From B30-G6 sp964633115 (lineage in GTDB: Bacteria > Desulfobacterota > Desulfobacteria > Desulfobacterales > B30-G6), in NCBI GenBank assembly GCA_964633115.1, contig CAZWEO010000009.1, forward strand, positions 1 through 64,000: 64,000 nucleotides of DNA. The letters are read 5' to 3'. The notes under the pieces are model-generated. The model was given only the letters and a program-made list of their open reading frames with translations, was not told the DNA's origin and searched no databases. Both the position numbers and the translations under genes were made by a program. Shown here piece after piece: positions 15,361 through 23,362 of the stretch. Within the stretch, counting starts at the first letter, position 1, and the number at the start of each line of letters is the position of its first letter.

Positions 15361-18224
15361 TTCAGCACTTCCTTGATCTTGGCAGATAGGTTTTCCATGC
15401 TAAAGGGCTTTTGCAATATTCCCCGAAATCCATTCTTAAGAAATTTCTCGCCGCGGTTATCCAGGCTGTAACCGCTTGACAAGATGACGCGGATATCCGG
15501 GTCAATCTCTTTTAGACCCGCAAAGACTTCATTGCCGTTCATGCCGGGCATGATCATATCCAGGATAACCAAATCAATCTGATCTTTTTTAGCGCTAAAT
15601 ATATCAATGGCTTCACGGCCGTTGTCCACCGGCACAACCTCGTAACCCAAAGCAGAAATCATCTCTGATTCCACCTCGAGCATGGCAACCTCATCATCAA
15701 CCAGCAAAACGGTGCCTCGACCATGGTCAATGGCTACTTTCTTTTCCGGAGTATGGTTTTGCTTGCGACCAGATGCCGGCAAATAAATTCGAATGCAAGT
15801 ACCTTGGCCCACTTCCGAAGTCACGGCAATATAGCCTTTGTAGGATTTTACGATCCCGTACACAGATGCCAATCCCAATCCGGTGCCCTTGCCCATTTTT
15901 TTTGTAGTGAAGAGGGGATCGAACATGCGCTTTTGAATCTCAGGACTCATGCCGGTGCCTGTGTCGCTTACCTCTATGAGTATGTAGGGGCCTGGTTGCG
16001 GCGTAAACGTGTTTTCCTGAATTTCCTGGTGTGTGAGCGTCCCAACCGTAAGAGTTAATTTACCACCGTTGAGCATGGCATCGGCTGCATTGACAAAAAG
16101 ATTAAGTAGCACTTGTTCGAGCTGGGTTCGATCGGCTTCGATAATCAGCGCCTCTTGGGGCAGATGAATTTCTTGGAGGATTTCCTTGCGCGTTCGACCA
16201 AAGGCCTGGGCACTGTCCTGGACTACCTGCACCAGATCAATCGGTTTGACTTCAAATTTACCCTTGCGGGCATAGCCAAGTAATTGACTGGTAAGTTTAG
16301 CCCCACTATCAACCTGCTGATCGATGCTTTCGATGCGGGCCATGGTAGGGTGCTCAGGATCAAAGTCCAGTCGCATGAGGGCCAGGTTGCCCTTAACTAC
16401 GGCCAACAGGTTATTAAAGTCATGGGCTATCCCACCAGCCAAGGTGCCGATGGCCTCCATTTTCTGAGCTTGCAGCAATTGGGCTTCAAGGCGTTTATTT
16501 TCAGAGATATCTCTGATGATCAAGAGAAGTCCCATGGGGGCCCCTTTATGGTCGTCATAGCGTGATCCACTTATGAGCACATCTACAACGCGGCCATCGC
16601 GGGTCAAGCCCTTTACAGTTAGGTCCCGATAAGGACTGCCCACCTGGGCAACTGTTTGTATCATTTCGTTAAAGGTTTCAAGATCACTTTTGGCGACGAA
16701 TGGGTGCGGTGATCCTTTTAAATCTGAAAGAGACCACCCAAAAACATTTTCAAATTCAGGACTGATATATTCGATACGGCCGGTCAAATCACAGGTAACA
16801 ATGGCGTCGGCCGAAGAATGAATTAAGGATCGATATAGATGTTCGGCCTGTTTTGATTCTTTGTAGAGCTTGCGATATTGATGTTCGCTTTGCTGTAACT
16901 TTTCAAAGGAATCGGCATTGGCGATGCCGGCTGCGATTTGGGCGGCAATCCCATTGAGAATACCGATGTTGCTCTTGGTCAACGGTTTCTGCGTTTTCCA
17001 GTTGTCCACGGCCATAATGCCCAAGGCTTTCTGATTGTATACAAGCGGAACACAGATAAAGGAAGACGCATCAATGGTTGCAGCGAAACGCCGACTGTTG
17101 TCGGAAAGGGTCTCTATAATTTTTTCGATGTCTTCCACCAGTAGGGGGCGCTGTTCCCTGACAGCTTTGGCAAAAGGACCCATGGCCTGGGCTTTCTTGA
17201 TACTAAACCGCGCGGTCCTTAAAAGCTCCAACTGTTCCGGCGTTTGGCCGTAGCTATCCACGAATTCCAATTTGCCAGAATCCTCATGGATTAGCATGAT
17301 CATGGCCCGATCGAATTGCACGCGGTTTCGCATGATGGACATGACTTTGTGAATCAACCCATGGGCATCCAGGTTGGCTGAGGCTTCGGCCGAAATTTCC
17401 TGGATTACGGACATGTCATTATAGCGCGCATTGGCGGCGTTGATCAGTTCTTTGGCAGCGTTTCCTTGGGAGGTGATGGTTTTGGCCAATTCCCTGTTTT
17501 TGAGCCGCTGGGATTGGGTATATGTGACCATCACCGCAAAAACGGCGAGAATCGATGCAATCCAGGCGGTAATACCTGAAAAAATTAGAAAAAAAACAAT
17601 CGCCAGCAGAAATCCCACTACCAGGGTATAGCTGCTGATACGGGTCCAGATCATCGAAGGAGCGGTTTTCCATGAAATCGTATAAACACAGGCTGAATCA
17701 CCACGGTGATAACAAGATGGATGTTGAACATCGGCAAATTCACCCGCAAATAACTTGGCCACAGATTCCAGTGTCCCCATGCGATTGGCACACTGATAAG
17801 GTTTTTCCTGTACACCTGGATTGGGGCTTGTTTTGAGTCTTACCTGGTTTGAGCTGATGGCCTTGGTCTCCATATTCGCGCCACGGCTCATAATACGGTT
17901 AAGCTTACTAGCGGCCATATACATCATGGCCGGACTCATAAGCCCAAGCGTAACTTCTTTGACGGCCCCTATTTTTTTGGAAAGTACGGTATATCTGCCG
18001 GCCTCCCTGGCAATATTGGGATTGTTAGTTTTCTGGACCATGATCGTATGCAGACGATCGACCTGATCCTGGGTCAGCCAATGAGCAGGGTCTTCGACCT
18101 CATATTTTTCAATGCCGGCATATTCAAGCAATTGCTGCGTATTTACATGGGGGTATTCTGAGGAAAGAAATTCCAGGTAGGTGTTGGTGATGCGGCTGTT
18201 ATAGAGTTTGGCTTCGTCGCCCAT
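15357..18224 (-). CDS. Membrane hybrid sensor histidine kinase (ligand domain-2TM-GAF-PAS-HisKA-HATPase-REC)
   Basis: 955 residues. Residues 1-190 resemble the activator/4-vinyl-reductase-like (V4R, heme-NO-binding-related) ligand domain, with the PYQCANRMGTLESVAKLF stretch. Two transmembrane helices follow at about 197-240, then a GAF domain (~265-430) and a PAS domain (~465-580). The kinase core has the H-box GGIAHDFNNLLAVVKGNL and an ATPase domain with the TGTGMSPEIQKRMF box. A C-terminal receiver carries its phospho-aspartate in LVILDMIMPGMNG. It senses a small ligand or redox state and phosphorylates its own receiver. It starts four bases after the siroheme-decarboxylase-like gene and overlaps the nitrilase. 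Confidence 0.88.
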   Translation of the reverse strand: MGDEAKLYNSRITNTYLEFLSSEYPHVNTQQLLEYAGIEKYEVEDPAHWLTQDQVDRLHTIMVQKTNNPNIAREAGRYTVLSKKIGAVKEVTLGLMSPAMMYMAASKLNRIMSRGANMETKAISSNQVRLKTSPNPGVQEKPYQCANRMGTLESVAKLFAGEFADVQHPSCYHRGDSACVYTISWKTAPSMIWTRISSYTLVVGFLLAIVFFLIFSGITAWIASILAVFAVMVTYTQSQRLKNRELAKTITSQGNAAKELINAANARYNDMSVIQEISAEASANLDAHGLIHKVMSIMRNRVQFDRAMIMLIHEDSGKLEFVDSYGQTPEQLELLRTARFSIKKAQAMGPFAKAVREQRPLLVEDIEKIIETLSDNSRRFAATIDASSFICVPLVYNQKALGIMAVDNWKTQKPLTKSNIGILNGIAAQIAAGIANADSFEKLQQSEHQYRKLYKESKQAEHLYRSLIHSSADAIVTCDLTGRIEYISPEFENVFGWSLSDLKGSPHPFVAKSDLETFNEMIQTVAQVGSPYRDLTVKGLTRDGRVVDVLISGSRYDDHKGAPMGLLLIIRDISENKRLEAQLLQAQKMEAIGTLAGGIAHDFNNLLAVVKGNLALMRLDFDPEHPTMARIESIDQQVDSGAKLTSQLLGYARKGKFEVKPIDLVQVVQDSAQAFGRTRKEILQEIHLPQEALIIEADRTQLEQVLLNLFVNAADAMLNGGKLTLTVGTLTHQEIQENTFTPQPGPYILIEVSDTGTGMSPEIQKRMFDPLFTTKKMGKGTGLGLASVYGIVKSYKGYIAVTSEVGQGTCIRIYLPASGRKQNHTPEKKVAIDHGRGTVLLVDDEVAMLEVESEMISALGYEVVPVDNGREAIDIFSAKKDQIDLVILDMIMPGMNGNEVFAGLKEIDPDIRVILSSGYSLDNRGEKFLKNGFRGILQKPFSMENLSAKIKEVLK

Positions 18225-18228
18225 TTAC

Positions 18229-18684
18229 CTATAGATTGAAATGTGCTTTTATTTTAAAGACACGGGTTGCCGGTAGATTTAATATTTTTTCGATTCCGGT
18301 TTGCTCAGCGATTCGCGTTAGGTTGCTTTGGATATCTTTACGAGAAGGCGCAATAAAAGTAAACCATATATTCAATTGGTTTTCACGCATGTAATTATGA
18401 GTGACGCCGGTGTATTGGTTGACGATATGCGTAAATGTTTCGATTTTGTCCACTGGAACCGAAGCAGCACATAGTGTGCTCACATAGCCTAATTTTTCGG
18501 GCACAAAATTGCCTCCGATGCGACGGATAAGACCTGATTCCCGCATTCGGGTTATGCGCCGAATGACTTCAGATTCGGTCAGGTCTAGATCATCCGCAAT
18601 GGCGCTATAGGGGTGCTGGGTGATGGGAAAATTAGATTGGATCCGGTTGAGTATACGTTTGTCGATGTCGTCCAGTGGCGTCAT
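18229..18684 (-). CDS. Siroheme decarboxylase subunit (AhbA/AhbB type, Lrp/AsnC fold)
   Basis: 151 residues. An N-terminal winged helix of AsnC type (DDIDKRILNRIQSNFPIT) is followed by the family signature IRRIGGNFVPEKLGYVSTL and by VTHNYMRENQLNIWFTFIAP. These are diagnostic of siroheme decarboxylase/NirD-like proteins. In sulfate reducers AhbA and AhbB form a heterodimer converting siroheme to didecarboxysiroheme on the alternative heme route. Only one subunit is encoded here and which one is not certain; the partner must lie elsewhere. It heads an operon with a hybrid kinase, so a heme-responsive regulatory role is an alternative. Confidence 0.8.
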   Translation of the reverse strand: MTPLDDIDKRILNRIQSNFPITQHPYSAIADDLDLTESEVIRRITRMRESGLIRRIGGNFVPEKLGYVSTLCAASVPVDKIETFTHIVNQYTGVTHNYMRENQLNIWFTFIAPSRKDIQSNLTRIAEQTGIEKILNLPATRVFKIKAHFNL

Positions 18685-18734
18685 AATTTGTCAATCAATT
18701 CGTTACAATTAAGTGCTAGTCAGCTGGAATTATA

Positions 18735-18800
18735 CGGATAGCAGTTGGCTGTTTGCTCTTGGCTCTTAGCCTGCAAAGAGCCAAGAGCTAAAGACTAAGC
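18735..18800. repeat. Palindromic AGCT/TTAGC-type repeat
   Basis: Arms CTCTTGGCTCTT and AAGAGCCAAGAG pair around a short loop in the 125-base gap between the decarboxylase and yjbQ genes. Same compositional family as the repeats near 14500, 23200 and 49150. It may act as a terminator for yjbQ-side transcripts, but it has no T run. Confidence 0.5.
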
Positions 18801-18809
18801 GCTGAGAAG

Positions 18810-19202
18810 TCACATGCCCACCAACCTCAGGTGCAGCTTACGGGTGCGGGGTCCATCAAATTCACAGAAGAAGATTCCCTGCCAGGTGCCCAATACGAGT
18901 TGCCCTTTTTCGATGGCAATCATTTCAGAGGCCCCTACCAGTGTAGATTTGATATGGGCCGCTGAATTGCCCTCTAAATGGCGGTACCCCGCTTTCCACG
19001 GAATTATTTTATTGAGAACCATCAAAATATCGGATTTGACACTGGGATCGGCGCTCTCATTGATGGTGACGGCTGCAGTTGTGTGGGGTACATACAGAAA
19101 GCAGAATCCATCCTGGAAATTTTCTGCTTGGATAGCCTGCCGGACCTGGGAGGTGATGTCAAGGAGCTCGGTTTGTTGGGTGGTTTTGACAGTTAAAATC
19201 AT
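18810..19202 (-). CDS. yjbQ: YjbQ family protein (UPF0047, secondary thiamine-phosphate synthase)
   Basis: 130 residues covering the whole UPF0047 fold. The conserved HTTAAVTINESADPSV motif and the later RHLEGNSAAHIKSTLVG stretch carry the histidines and acidic residues of the putative metal/active site. Family members show weak thiamine phosphate synthase activity, but the physiological role is unsettled. It is separated from dsrC by a strong terminator, so it is probably transcribed independently. Confidence 0.9.
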   Translation of the reverse strand: MILTVKTTQQTELLDITSQVRQAIQAENFQDGFCFLYVPHTTAAVTINESADPSVKSDILMVLNKIIPWKAGYRHLEGNSAAHIKSTLVGASEMIAIEKGQLVLGTWQGIFFCEFDGPRTRKLHLRLVGM

Positions 19203-19289
19203 AGCACCTCCAGGCAGAGATAGATCATGACGATACCGTTTATAGCATTTTCTGAAAAAAGTTTCGAGTCAAATTCAGTTATAAAACAG

Positions 19290-19322
19290 AAAAAGGCTCT
19301 GCAGGGTCTGCAGAGCCTTTTT
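19290..19322 (-). terminator. Rho-independent terminator of dsrC
   Basis: A 14-bp stem (AAAAAGGCTCTGCA / TGCAGAGCCTTTTT) with loop GGGTC lies about 40 bases beyond the dsrC stop. A T run is present in both orientations. Confidence 0.88.
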
Positions 19323-19360
19323 GGCAAATACTTATAAATGATAGACTGAATCCGAGCAGA

Positions 19361-19678
19361 TTAAACACACCCAGTCGGTTTAGGAAGACCAGCCATCTTA
19401 CAGGCTCCCTTACCAGGTCCTGACGGAAACAGCTCATAGATGTGTTTCAGTTTGAAACCAGTTACCTTGGAAAGAACCCGAACCATCGGTGCAATACCGT
19501 TTTTCTCATAGTATTCTCTGAGAACCTTGATAACCTTTTGATGCTCTTCATTCAGTTCTTCGATTCCTTCTTCCTTTTTTACCCACTGGACCCACTCATC
19601 GCTCCAATTGGTATAATCGTCGATGAATCCATCTTCATCAACCCCAAAAGTTTTTCCCATAAATTCGACATCCGGCAT
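19361..19678 (-). CDS. dsrC: DsrC, sulfite-reduction sulfur carrier
   Basis: 105 residues, the standard DsrC length. The C-terminal arm carries both functional cysteines, Cys93 (GACKMAG) and Cys104 (PTGCV), ten residues apart. This distinguishes true DsrC from TusE-like homologues. DsrC takes sulfur from DsrAB as a trisulfide and is a proposed substrate for reduction by membrane (DsrMKJOP) or soluble Hdr-type complexes. The start has a perfect GGAGG site. The gene lies 128 bases downstream of the Flx/Hdr operon on the same strand. It has its own promoter-like sequence and terminator, as expected for a very highly expressed monocistronic gene. Confidence 0.96.
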   Translation of the reverse strand: MPDVEFMGKTFGVDEDGFIDDYTNWSDEWVQWVKKEEGIEELNEEHQKVIKVLREYYEKNGIAPMVRVLSKVTGFKLKHIYELFPSGPGKGACKMAGLPKPTGCV

Positions 19679-19756
19679 TTAATCACCCTCCTTTATTTGG
19701 TAATGTTTTCCATATGCAAGACCTTTTAGCGACCTTTGATGTTTAAAGAAGTACAC

Positions 19757-19785
19757 TAAATAAAACACAATCACTATGTTGTCAA
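19757..19785 (-). promoter_or_regulatory. Candidate sigma-70 promoter of dsrC
   Basis: On the minus strand, TTGACA (19785-19780) is separated by 17 bases from a weak TATTTA (19762-19757). It lies in the gap between flxA and dsrC. The -35 is perfect, the -10 poor. Confidence 0.45.
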
Positions 19786-19806
19786 CCTGAAAAACACCGA
19801 TTCAGC

Positions 19807-20661
19807 CTAATATTCCTTGGGTGTCTGGTTGATCTGATCCAGTGTAAATACGGGCCCGTCCTTACAAACCAGTTCCTTGCCGATGCCACAACGGCCGCAC
19901 ATACCGAAGCCGCATTTCATCCGATTTTCAAGTGACATGATGATGTGGTCGTGGGCATAACCCAATTTTTCGAGCACAGGCAACGTGAAGCGGATCATGA
20001 CTGGCGGGCCGCAAACAATAGCGTAGGTATCGGCATCACCCTGGGGAGCTTTTTGCTCGGTAACCGGCGGAGTAAAACCCACATTATAATTCCAGCCTTC
20101 TGCAGGTGTATCGATGGTAAGGTGCATGTTAATATCGTCACGTTTTTCCCATTCAATCAGTTCGTCCTTGTACAAGAGCATACCTGGTGTGCGGGCCCCA
20201 TAGACCACGTCGATGGTCCCAAATTTGGAACGATTTTCCGGATCCAGCATATATTTGATCGAAGAACGCAAGGTTGTGAACGCAAAACCACCCCCGACAA
20301 TCAAAATATTTTTGCCTTGCAGCAGATCCCAGGGATACCAGTTGCCCAATGGACCACGTAGGCCCATGATATCACCGACCGCCATATTGTGCAGGTGGGT
20401 TGTGACCACACCGGCTTTAAATACAGTAAATTTTACAAAACCCTTTTCAACCGGTGAAGAAGCGATTCCGATGGGTATTTCACCCACCCCGGCCACGGAT
20501 AGTTCTGCAAATTGACCGGCCTGATAGGAAAAGTTCTCCTCATCACCCTCGTTCAAGAAAACAAATTTAAATGTTTTCAAGCTTTTATCTTCGGTGGCGA
20601 TCTCAATGTCGTCAATGCGCACCGGATAAGGCACATATGGATTTTTCACGTGTTCCTCCAT
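19807..20661 (-). CDS. flxA: FlxA-type FAD/NAD(P)H oxidoreductase with C-terminal [2Fe-2S] site
   Basis: 284 residues of the ferredoxin-NADP reductase/PyrK class. A flavin-binding beta barrel comes first (YQAGQFAELSVAG), then the nucleotide-binding GGGFAFTTLRSS stretch and CGPPVM motif. The C-terminal MKCGFGMCGRCGIGKELVC carries four cysteines for a 2Fe-2S cluster. It would pass hydride-derived electrons from NAD(P)H to the adjacent iron-sulfur subunits. It is the last gene of the 29.5-19.8 kb operon, 30 bases after the 4Fe-4S protein. This matches the FlxA partner of Flx-Hdr complexes described in Desulfovibrio. Soluble, no signal peptide. Confidence 0.85.
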   Translation of the reverse strand: MEEHVKNPYVPYPVRIDDIEIATEDKSLKTFKFVFLNEGDEENFSYQAGQFAELSVAGVGEIPIGIASSPVEKGFVKFTVFKAGVVTTHLHNMAVGDIMGLRGPLGNWYPWDLLQGKNILIVGGGFAFTTLRSSIKYMLDPENRSKFGTIDVVYGARTPGMLLYKDELIEWEKRDDINMHLTIDTPAEGWNYNVGFTPPVTEQKAPQGDADTYAIVCGPPVMIRFTLPVLEKLGYAHDHIIMSLENRMKCGFGMCGRCGIGKELVCKDGPVFTLDQINQTPKEY

Positions 20662-20691
20662 TAATTCATATCAGCATTATAAATATCCAGC

Positions 20692-21756
20692 CTATACTCG
20701 GGCTGTCGCTTCCTGGTTTTCACCTTCGTAGGCGTTCATGATTTCACAAATAGCGCGAATGTCGATATTGACCGGGCATTGGTTGACACAACGGCCGCAA
20801 CCGACACACATGATGCCGTGATCATATTTATCGACAAAATATTTCAACTTATGCATAAAGCGTTGACGAACCCGCTGCATCTTGGTTCCCCGCGGATTGT
20901 GACCGGTGGTGTGCAGAGTAAAAAGTGGGAACATGCAGCTGTCCCAGTTTTTGAAACGTTTGCCGGATTTGCCACGTACCTCATCCTGAAGATCGAAGCA
21001 CCAGCAGGTGGGGCAGGTATAGGTACAGGTTCCGCAGTTAAGACAGGCAAAGCCTACGTCTTCCCAAAAGGGTGCCGAATGTAAACTCAGGATATCCTGA
21101 TTTTTTAGTTTGTCTGTGGAGACTGTTGAAACGATCTTGGCCTCGGCCGCCTGTTTGCCGGTATCGAATACTTCGGTTGCATCCGCTGTGGCATCCCAAC
21201 CGGCCGTTTTCACAAGAGCCTCTCCTTTTTCCGTCAATATCTTGGCCAGATATGCCTCCTCCTGGTCCACCAGAAGTATATCCAATCCCTCTTCATTATA
21301 GGGACCGCAGCCGACAGACGTGCAAAAACAGGTGCTGCGAGGATCGTCGCAGGCCAGACCGATAAATGTGGTGGCAGCTAACACCTTGACCCAATAAGGA
21401 TCCTGATACTCGGCGTTATCGAAGTTGAGGTTCAACAGTCTTACCGACTTGGCATCACAGGGCCGGATTCCTACAATTGCGCGCGGGTTTTCATCGATGG
21501 GTGTGGATTTCTGGACATGATGATCCGCGTCATTCGAGTCGAGGGAGTACTCGACAATCGCCTCGGATTGTGGAAAGAGGATTGCTTTGGGTGACAAGCG
21601 CGTATTTACACAGGCCATATCGGGTTGTTGGTCCGCAGCAAGTGCCTTGAAACTGTGGAATCCATCGGTCTCAACGGGTCCATACAGCTGGTAGGATTCC
21701 CTGGATTTTGTCAATCCTTGTGACCACTGTGATTTATCTATTTTGACAACCTTCAT
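20692..21756 (-). CDS. 4Fe-4S dicluster electron-transfer subunit (Flx/hydrogenase beta-like)
   Basis: 354 residues from the ATG at 21756 (MKVVKIDKSQWSQG), which has an AAAGG site; longer starts would run into the upstream gene. It contains IVGIRPCDAKSV, shared with sulfhydrogenase-beta-like proteins, then two ferredoxin motifs near the C-terminus (CLNCGTCTYTCPTC and CVGCGRCVNQCP). It most likely bridges FlxA flavin and the Hdr subunits. It is 22 bases downstream of the FrhB-like gene. Homology to the Flx B/C pair is general, so the exact letter is not assigned. Confidence 0.8.
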   Translation of the reverse strand: MKVVKIDKSQWSQGLTKSRESYQLYGPVETDGFHSFKALAADQQPDMACVNTRLSPKAILFPQSEAIVEYSLDSNDADHHVQKSTPIDENPRAIVGIRPCDAKSVRLLNLNFDNAEYQDPYWVKVLAATTFIGLACDDPRSTCFCTSVGCGPYNEEGLDILLVDQEEAYLAKILTEKGEALVKTAGWDATADATEVFDTGKQAAEAKIVSTVSTDKLKNQDILSLHSAPFWEDVGFACLNCGTCTYTCPTCWCFDLQDEVRGKSGKRFKNWDSCMFPLFTLHTTGHNPRGTKMQRVRQRFMHKLKYFVDKYDHGIMCVGCGRCVNQCPVNIDIRAICEIMNAYEGENQEATARV

Positions 21757-21778
21757 AATTTCATACCTTTGTTTTGGC

Positions 21779-22726
21779 TTATCGAATAAACTCATCCGAA
21801 TCGTCGGGCCGGAAACTGTCAAGCGGTGGCCTTTCATCCAAGCTCAGCCCGGTTTCCCATCCGAATTGTTCAAAACTATCTTTCTCCAGTTTTTTGGTAA
21901 AAACGCGCATATTGATGCCCACGGGGCAGGCTCGTTCGCAAGCTCCACAGTCTGTGCAACGGCCGGCGCAATGAAAGGCCCTTAAGAAATGAAACGTGCG
22001 CACATCGGTGGGATCTTGGCCTTTTCCAACCCACTGAGGTTTGGATTCATCCACAAAGCAGGTGGGGCAGTAGCATAAAGGACAGGCGTTTTTGCAGGCG
22101 TAGCAACGGATGCAGGCTGACAACAGAGATTCGAAATAATCCCATTTCTCCTGGGACGTCATCGCTTCGATCTCACGCACATCGGCATAGCGGTCCACAT
22201 CCTGCGGCTCTGCAACTGGATCGGCAACTAAAACATCATGGACTACGGGATTGCGGTGGGTACAAACCAGACAGTTCTTCTGAAGCACATCTGATTTATC
22301 CAATGGCGTCTCTTTGTCGCCTGCGGTCACAACAATTTTATCCCCGTCTTCCACCACGCTCTGAATCTCTTGTGTAAACATGGCCGTTATTTTGTGCTTA
22401 TCGATCATGCCCTGGCAGGGTACGCCGATGATGACCAGTTGATCCCGGCTGATCTTGTTCTCGATAATGTGGGTTACAATGTTGCGGCTATCGCATCCTT
22501 TCGCAATGATACCGATTTTTTCTGTGCGGTTGGTCAAATAATTGGCTAGGTTGATACCGCAATTACTATCCCACACAAACTGATTGACATCTTCGGGGGT
22601 TCTGGCAAAACAGGGTTCATTCATCATGGGCAAGGAACCCTTGCGGAACCCGATGACCATTTCTACTGAACCCTCCTTTAGCAATTTTTCGGATTGTTTC
22701 TTTATTTCATCTATGTATTCTAACAT
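21779..22726 (-). CDS. FrhB-like iron-sulfur subunit
   Basis: 315 residues. The N-terminal two thirds resemble the coenzyme F420 hydrogenase beta/FrhB fold (IGIIAKGCDSRNIVTHI, then IIGVPCQGMID and NCLVCTHRNP). Two 4Fe-4S motifs follow (CIRCYACKNACPLCYC and CTDCGACERACP). It starts one base after the selenocysteine mvhD gene, implying coupled translation. A paralogue at 47948 sits in the same relation to the Cys-type mvhD. The FrhB fold normally holds FAD and links hydride carriers to Fe-S chains; its partner here is inferred to be the Flx/Hdr complex. Confidence 0.82.
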   Translation of the reverse strand: MLEYIDEIKKQSEKLLKEGSVEMVIGFRKGSLPMMNEPCFARTPEDVNQFVWDSNCGINLANYLTNRTEKIGIIAKGCDSRNIVTHIIENKISRDQLVIIGVPCQGMIDKHKITAMFTQEIQSVVEDGDKIVVTAGDKETPLDKSDVLQKNCLVCTHRNPVVHDVLVADPVAEPQDVDRYADVREIEAMTSQEKWDYFESLLSACIRCYACKNACPLCYCPTCFVDESKPQWVGKGQDPTDVRTFHFLRAFHCAGRCTDCGACERACPVGINMRVFTKKLEKDSFEQFGWETGLSLDERPPLDSFRPDDSDEFIR

Positions 22727-22727
22727 G

Positions 22728-23159
22728 TTATGCTACCTTGACGTCGGTTTTGTGAAAATGCTGCTGCGGTCCCAGGGCTTTCACTTTTTCAGTTACTTCC
22801 TTGACCACTTCCACAAACTTGGTGGATTCAGCCGAGGATATCCATGAGAAATGAATCCGATCCGGCTCGATTCCCATATGCTCCATCAGGTTTCTAAACA
22901 GGATGAATTTTCGACGGGCGTAATAATTACCTTCCAGGTAATGGCATTCGCCGGGATGTCACCCCGATACCCAAACGGCATCGGCACCCTCCCGCAAAGC
23001 CGCCAAAGCGAATTTGGGACTCATGCGGCCGCTGCAGGGGATTCGGATGACCCGGATATTGGCGGGATATTCCATCCGGCTGACGCCGGCTAAATCCGCA
23101 GCGCCATAGCTACACCAGTTACAAAGGAAACTGACGATTTTCGGTTCCCATTCGGACAT
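22728..23159 (-). CDS. mvhD: MvhD-like subunit containing selenocysteine (in-frame UGA)
   Basis: 143 residues if the TGA at 22961-22959 is read as selenocysteine. Before it lies the MvhD start (IVSFLCNWCSYGAADLAG), and after it the frame continues unbroken with HPGECHYLEGNYYARRKF to a TAA one base before the next gene. The Cys paralogue at 49216 has SGCNPGDCHY at the same place, so U replaces the first of two metal-ligand cysteines. MvhD binds a 2Fe-2S cluster and hands electrons to HdrA. A hairpin just downstream of the UGA fits a bacterial SECIS element. It lies within the operon, 203 bases after the NuoG/HdrA gene. Sec-type MvhD-like proteins (BamF, VhuD) are known. Confidence 0.9.
22917..22958 (-). 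promoter_or_regulatory. Putative SECIS element of mvhD
   Basis: Immediately 3' of the UGA, stem ATTACC / GGTAAT with loop TGGAA begins 17 bases after the codon. An outer GGCG/CGCC pairing encloses it. Position and guanine-containing apical loop agree with bacterial SECIS hairpins. Confidence 0.6.
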
Positions 23160-23164
23160 TATTC

Positions 23165-23235
23165 TGACTCCTTTCAGGATTTAGCTCTTAGCTTTTTGCT
23201 TTTAGCTCTTAGATTTTGTTATCAGCTTATTAGCT
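23165..23235. repeat. AGCTNTTAGC-type low-complexity repeat
   Basis: Successive units such as TTAGCTCTTAGC, TTTTTGCTTTTAGC and TTATTAGCTG lie in the 203-base gap inside the Hdr operon, beside a degraded gene fragment. Similar runs occur near 14500, 18760 and 49150. Confidence 0.5.
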
Positions 23236-23352
23236 GTCTGTTTTGATTTTATTAATTAACGCATTCAGCATTTTACCGATCTGAGCTGCTTCCTCTTTAA
23301 GTATCTCAACCGTACTTTCTGTAATCCATTGTCTATTTTTGAAAATGACCAA
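23230..23352 (-). pseudogene. Possible remnant of a four-helix-bundle (23S rRNA intervening-sequence type) protein
   Basis: A 40-codon frame encodes VIFKNRQWITESTVEIL and then an EEAAQIGKMLNALINKIK end. This resembles the last helix of the small four-helix-bundle proteins often found as stray genes in Desulfobacterota. Only the C-terminal third is present and no ribosome site is seen, so it looks like a fragment left in the operon. Identification is tentative. Confidence 0.35.
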
Positions 23353-23362
23353 GAGCTAATGG

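Noticed and set aside
22959..22961. Frameshift or nonsense mutation in mvhD
   Set aside because: Conserved sequence continues in the same frame, the codon is TGA at the known Sec site, and a SECIS-like hairpin follows.
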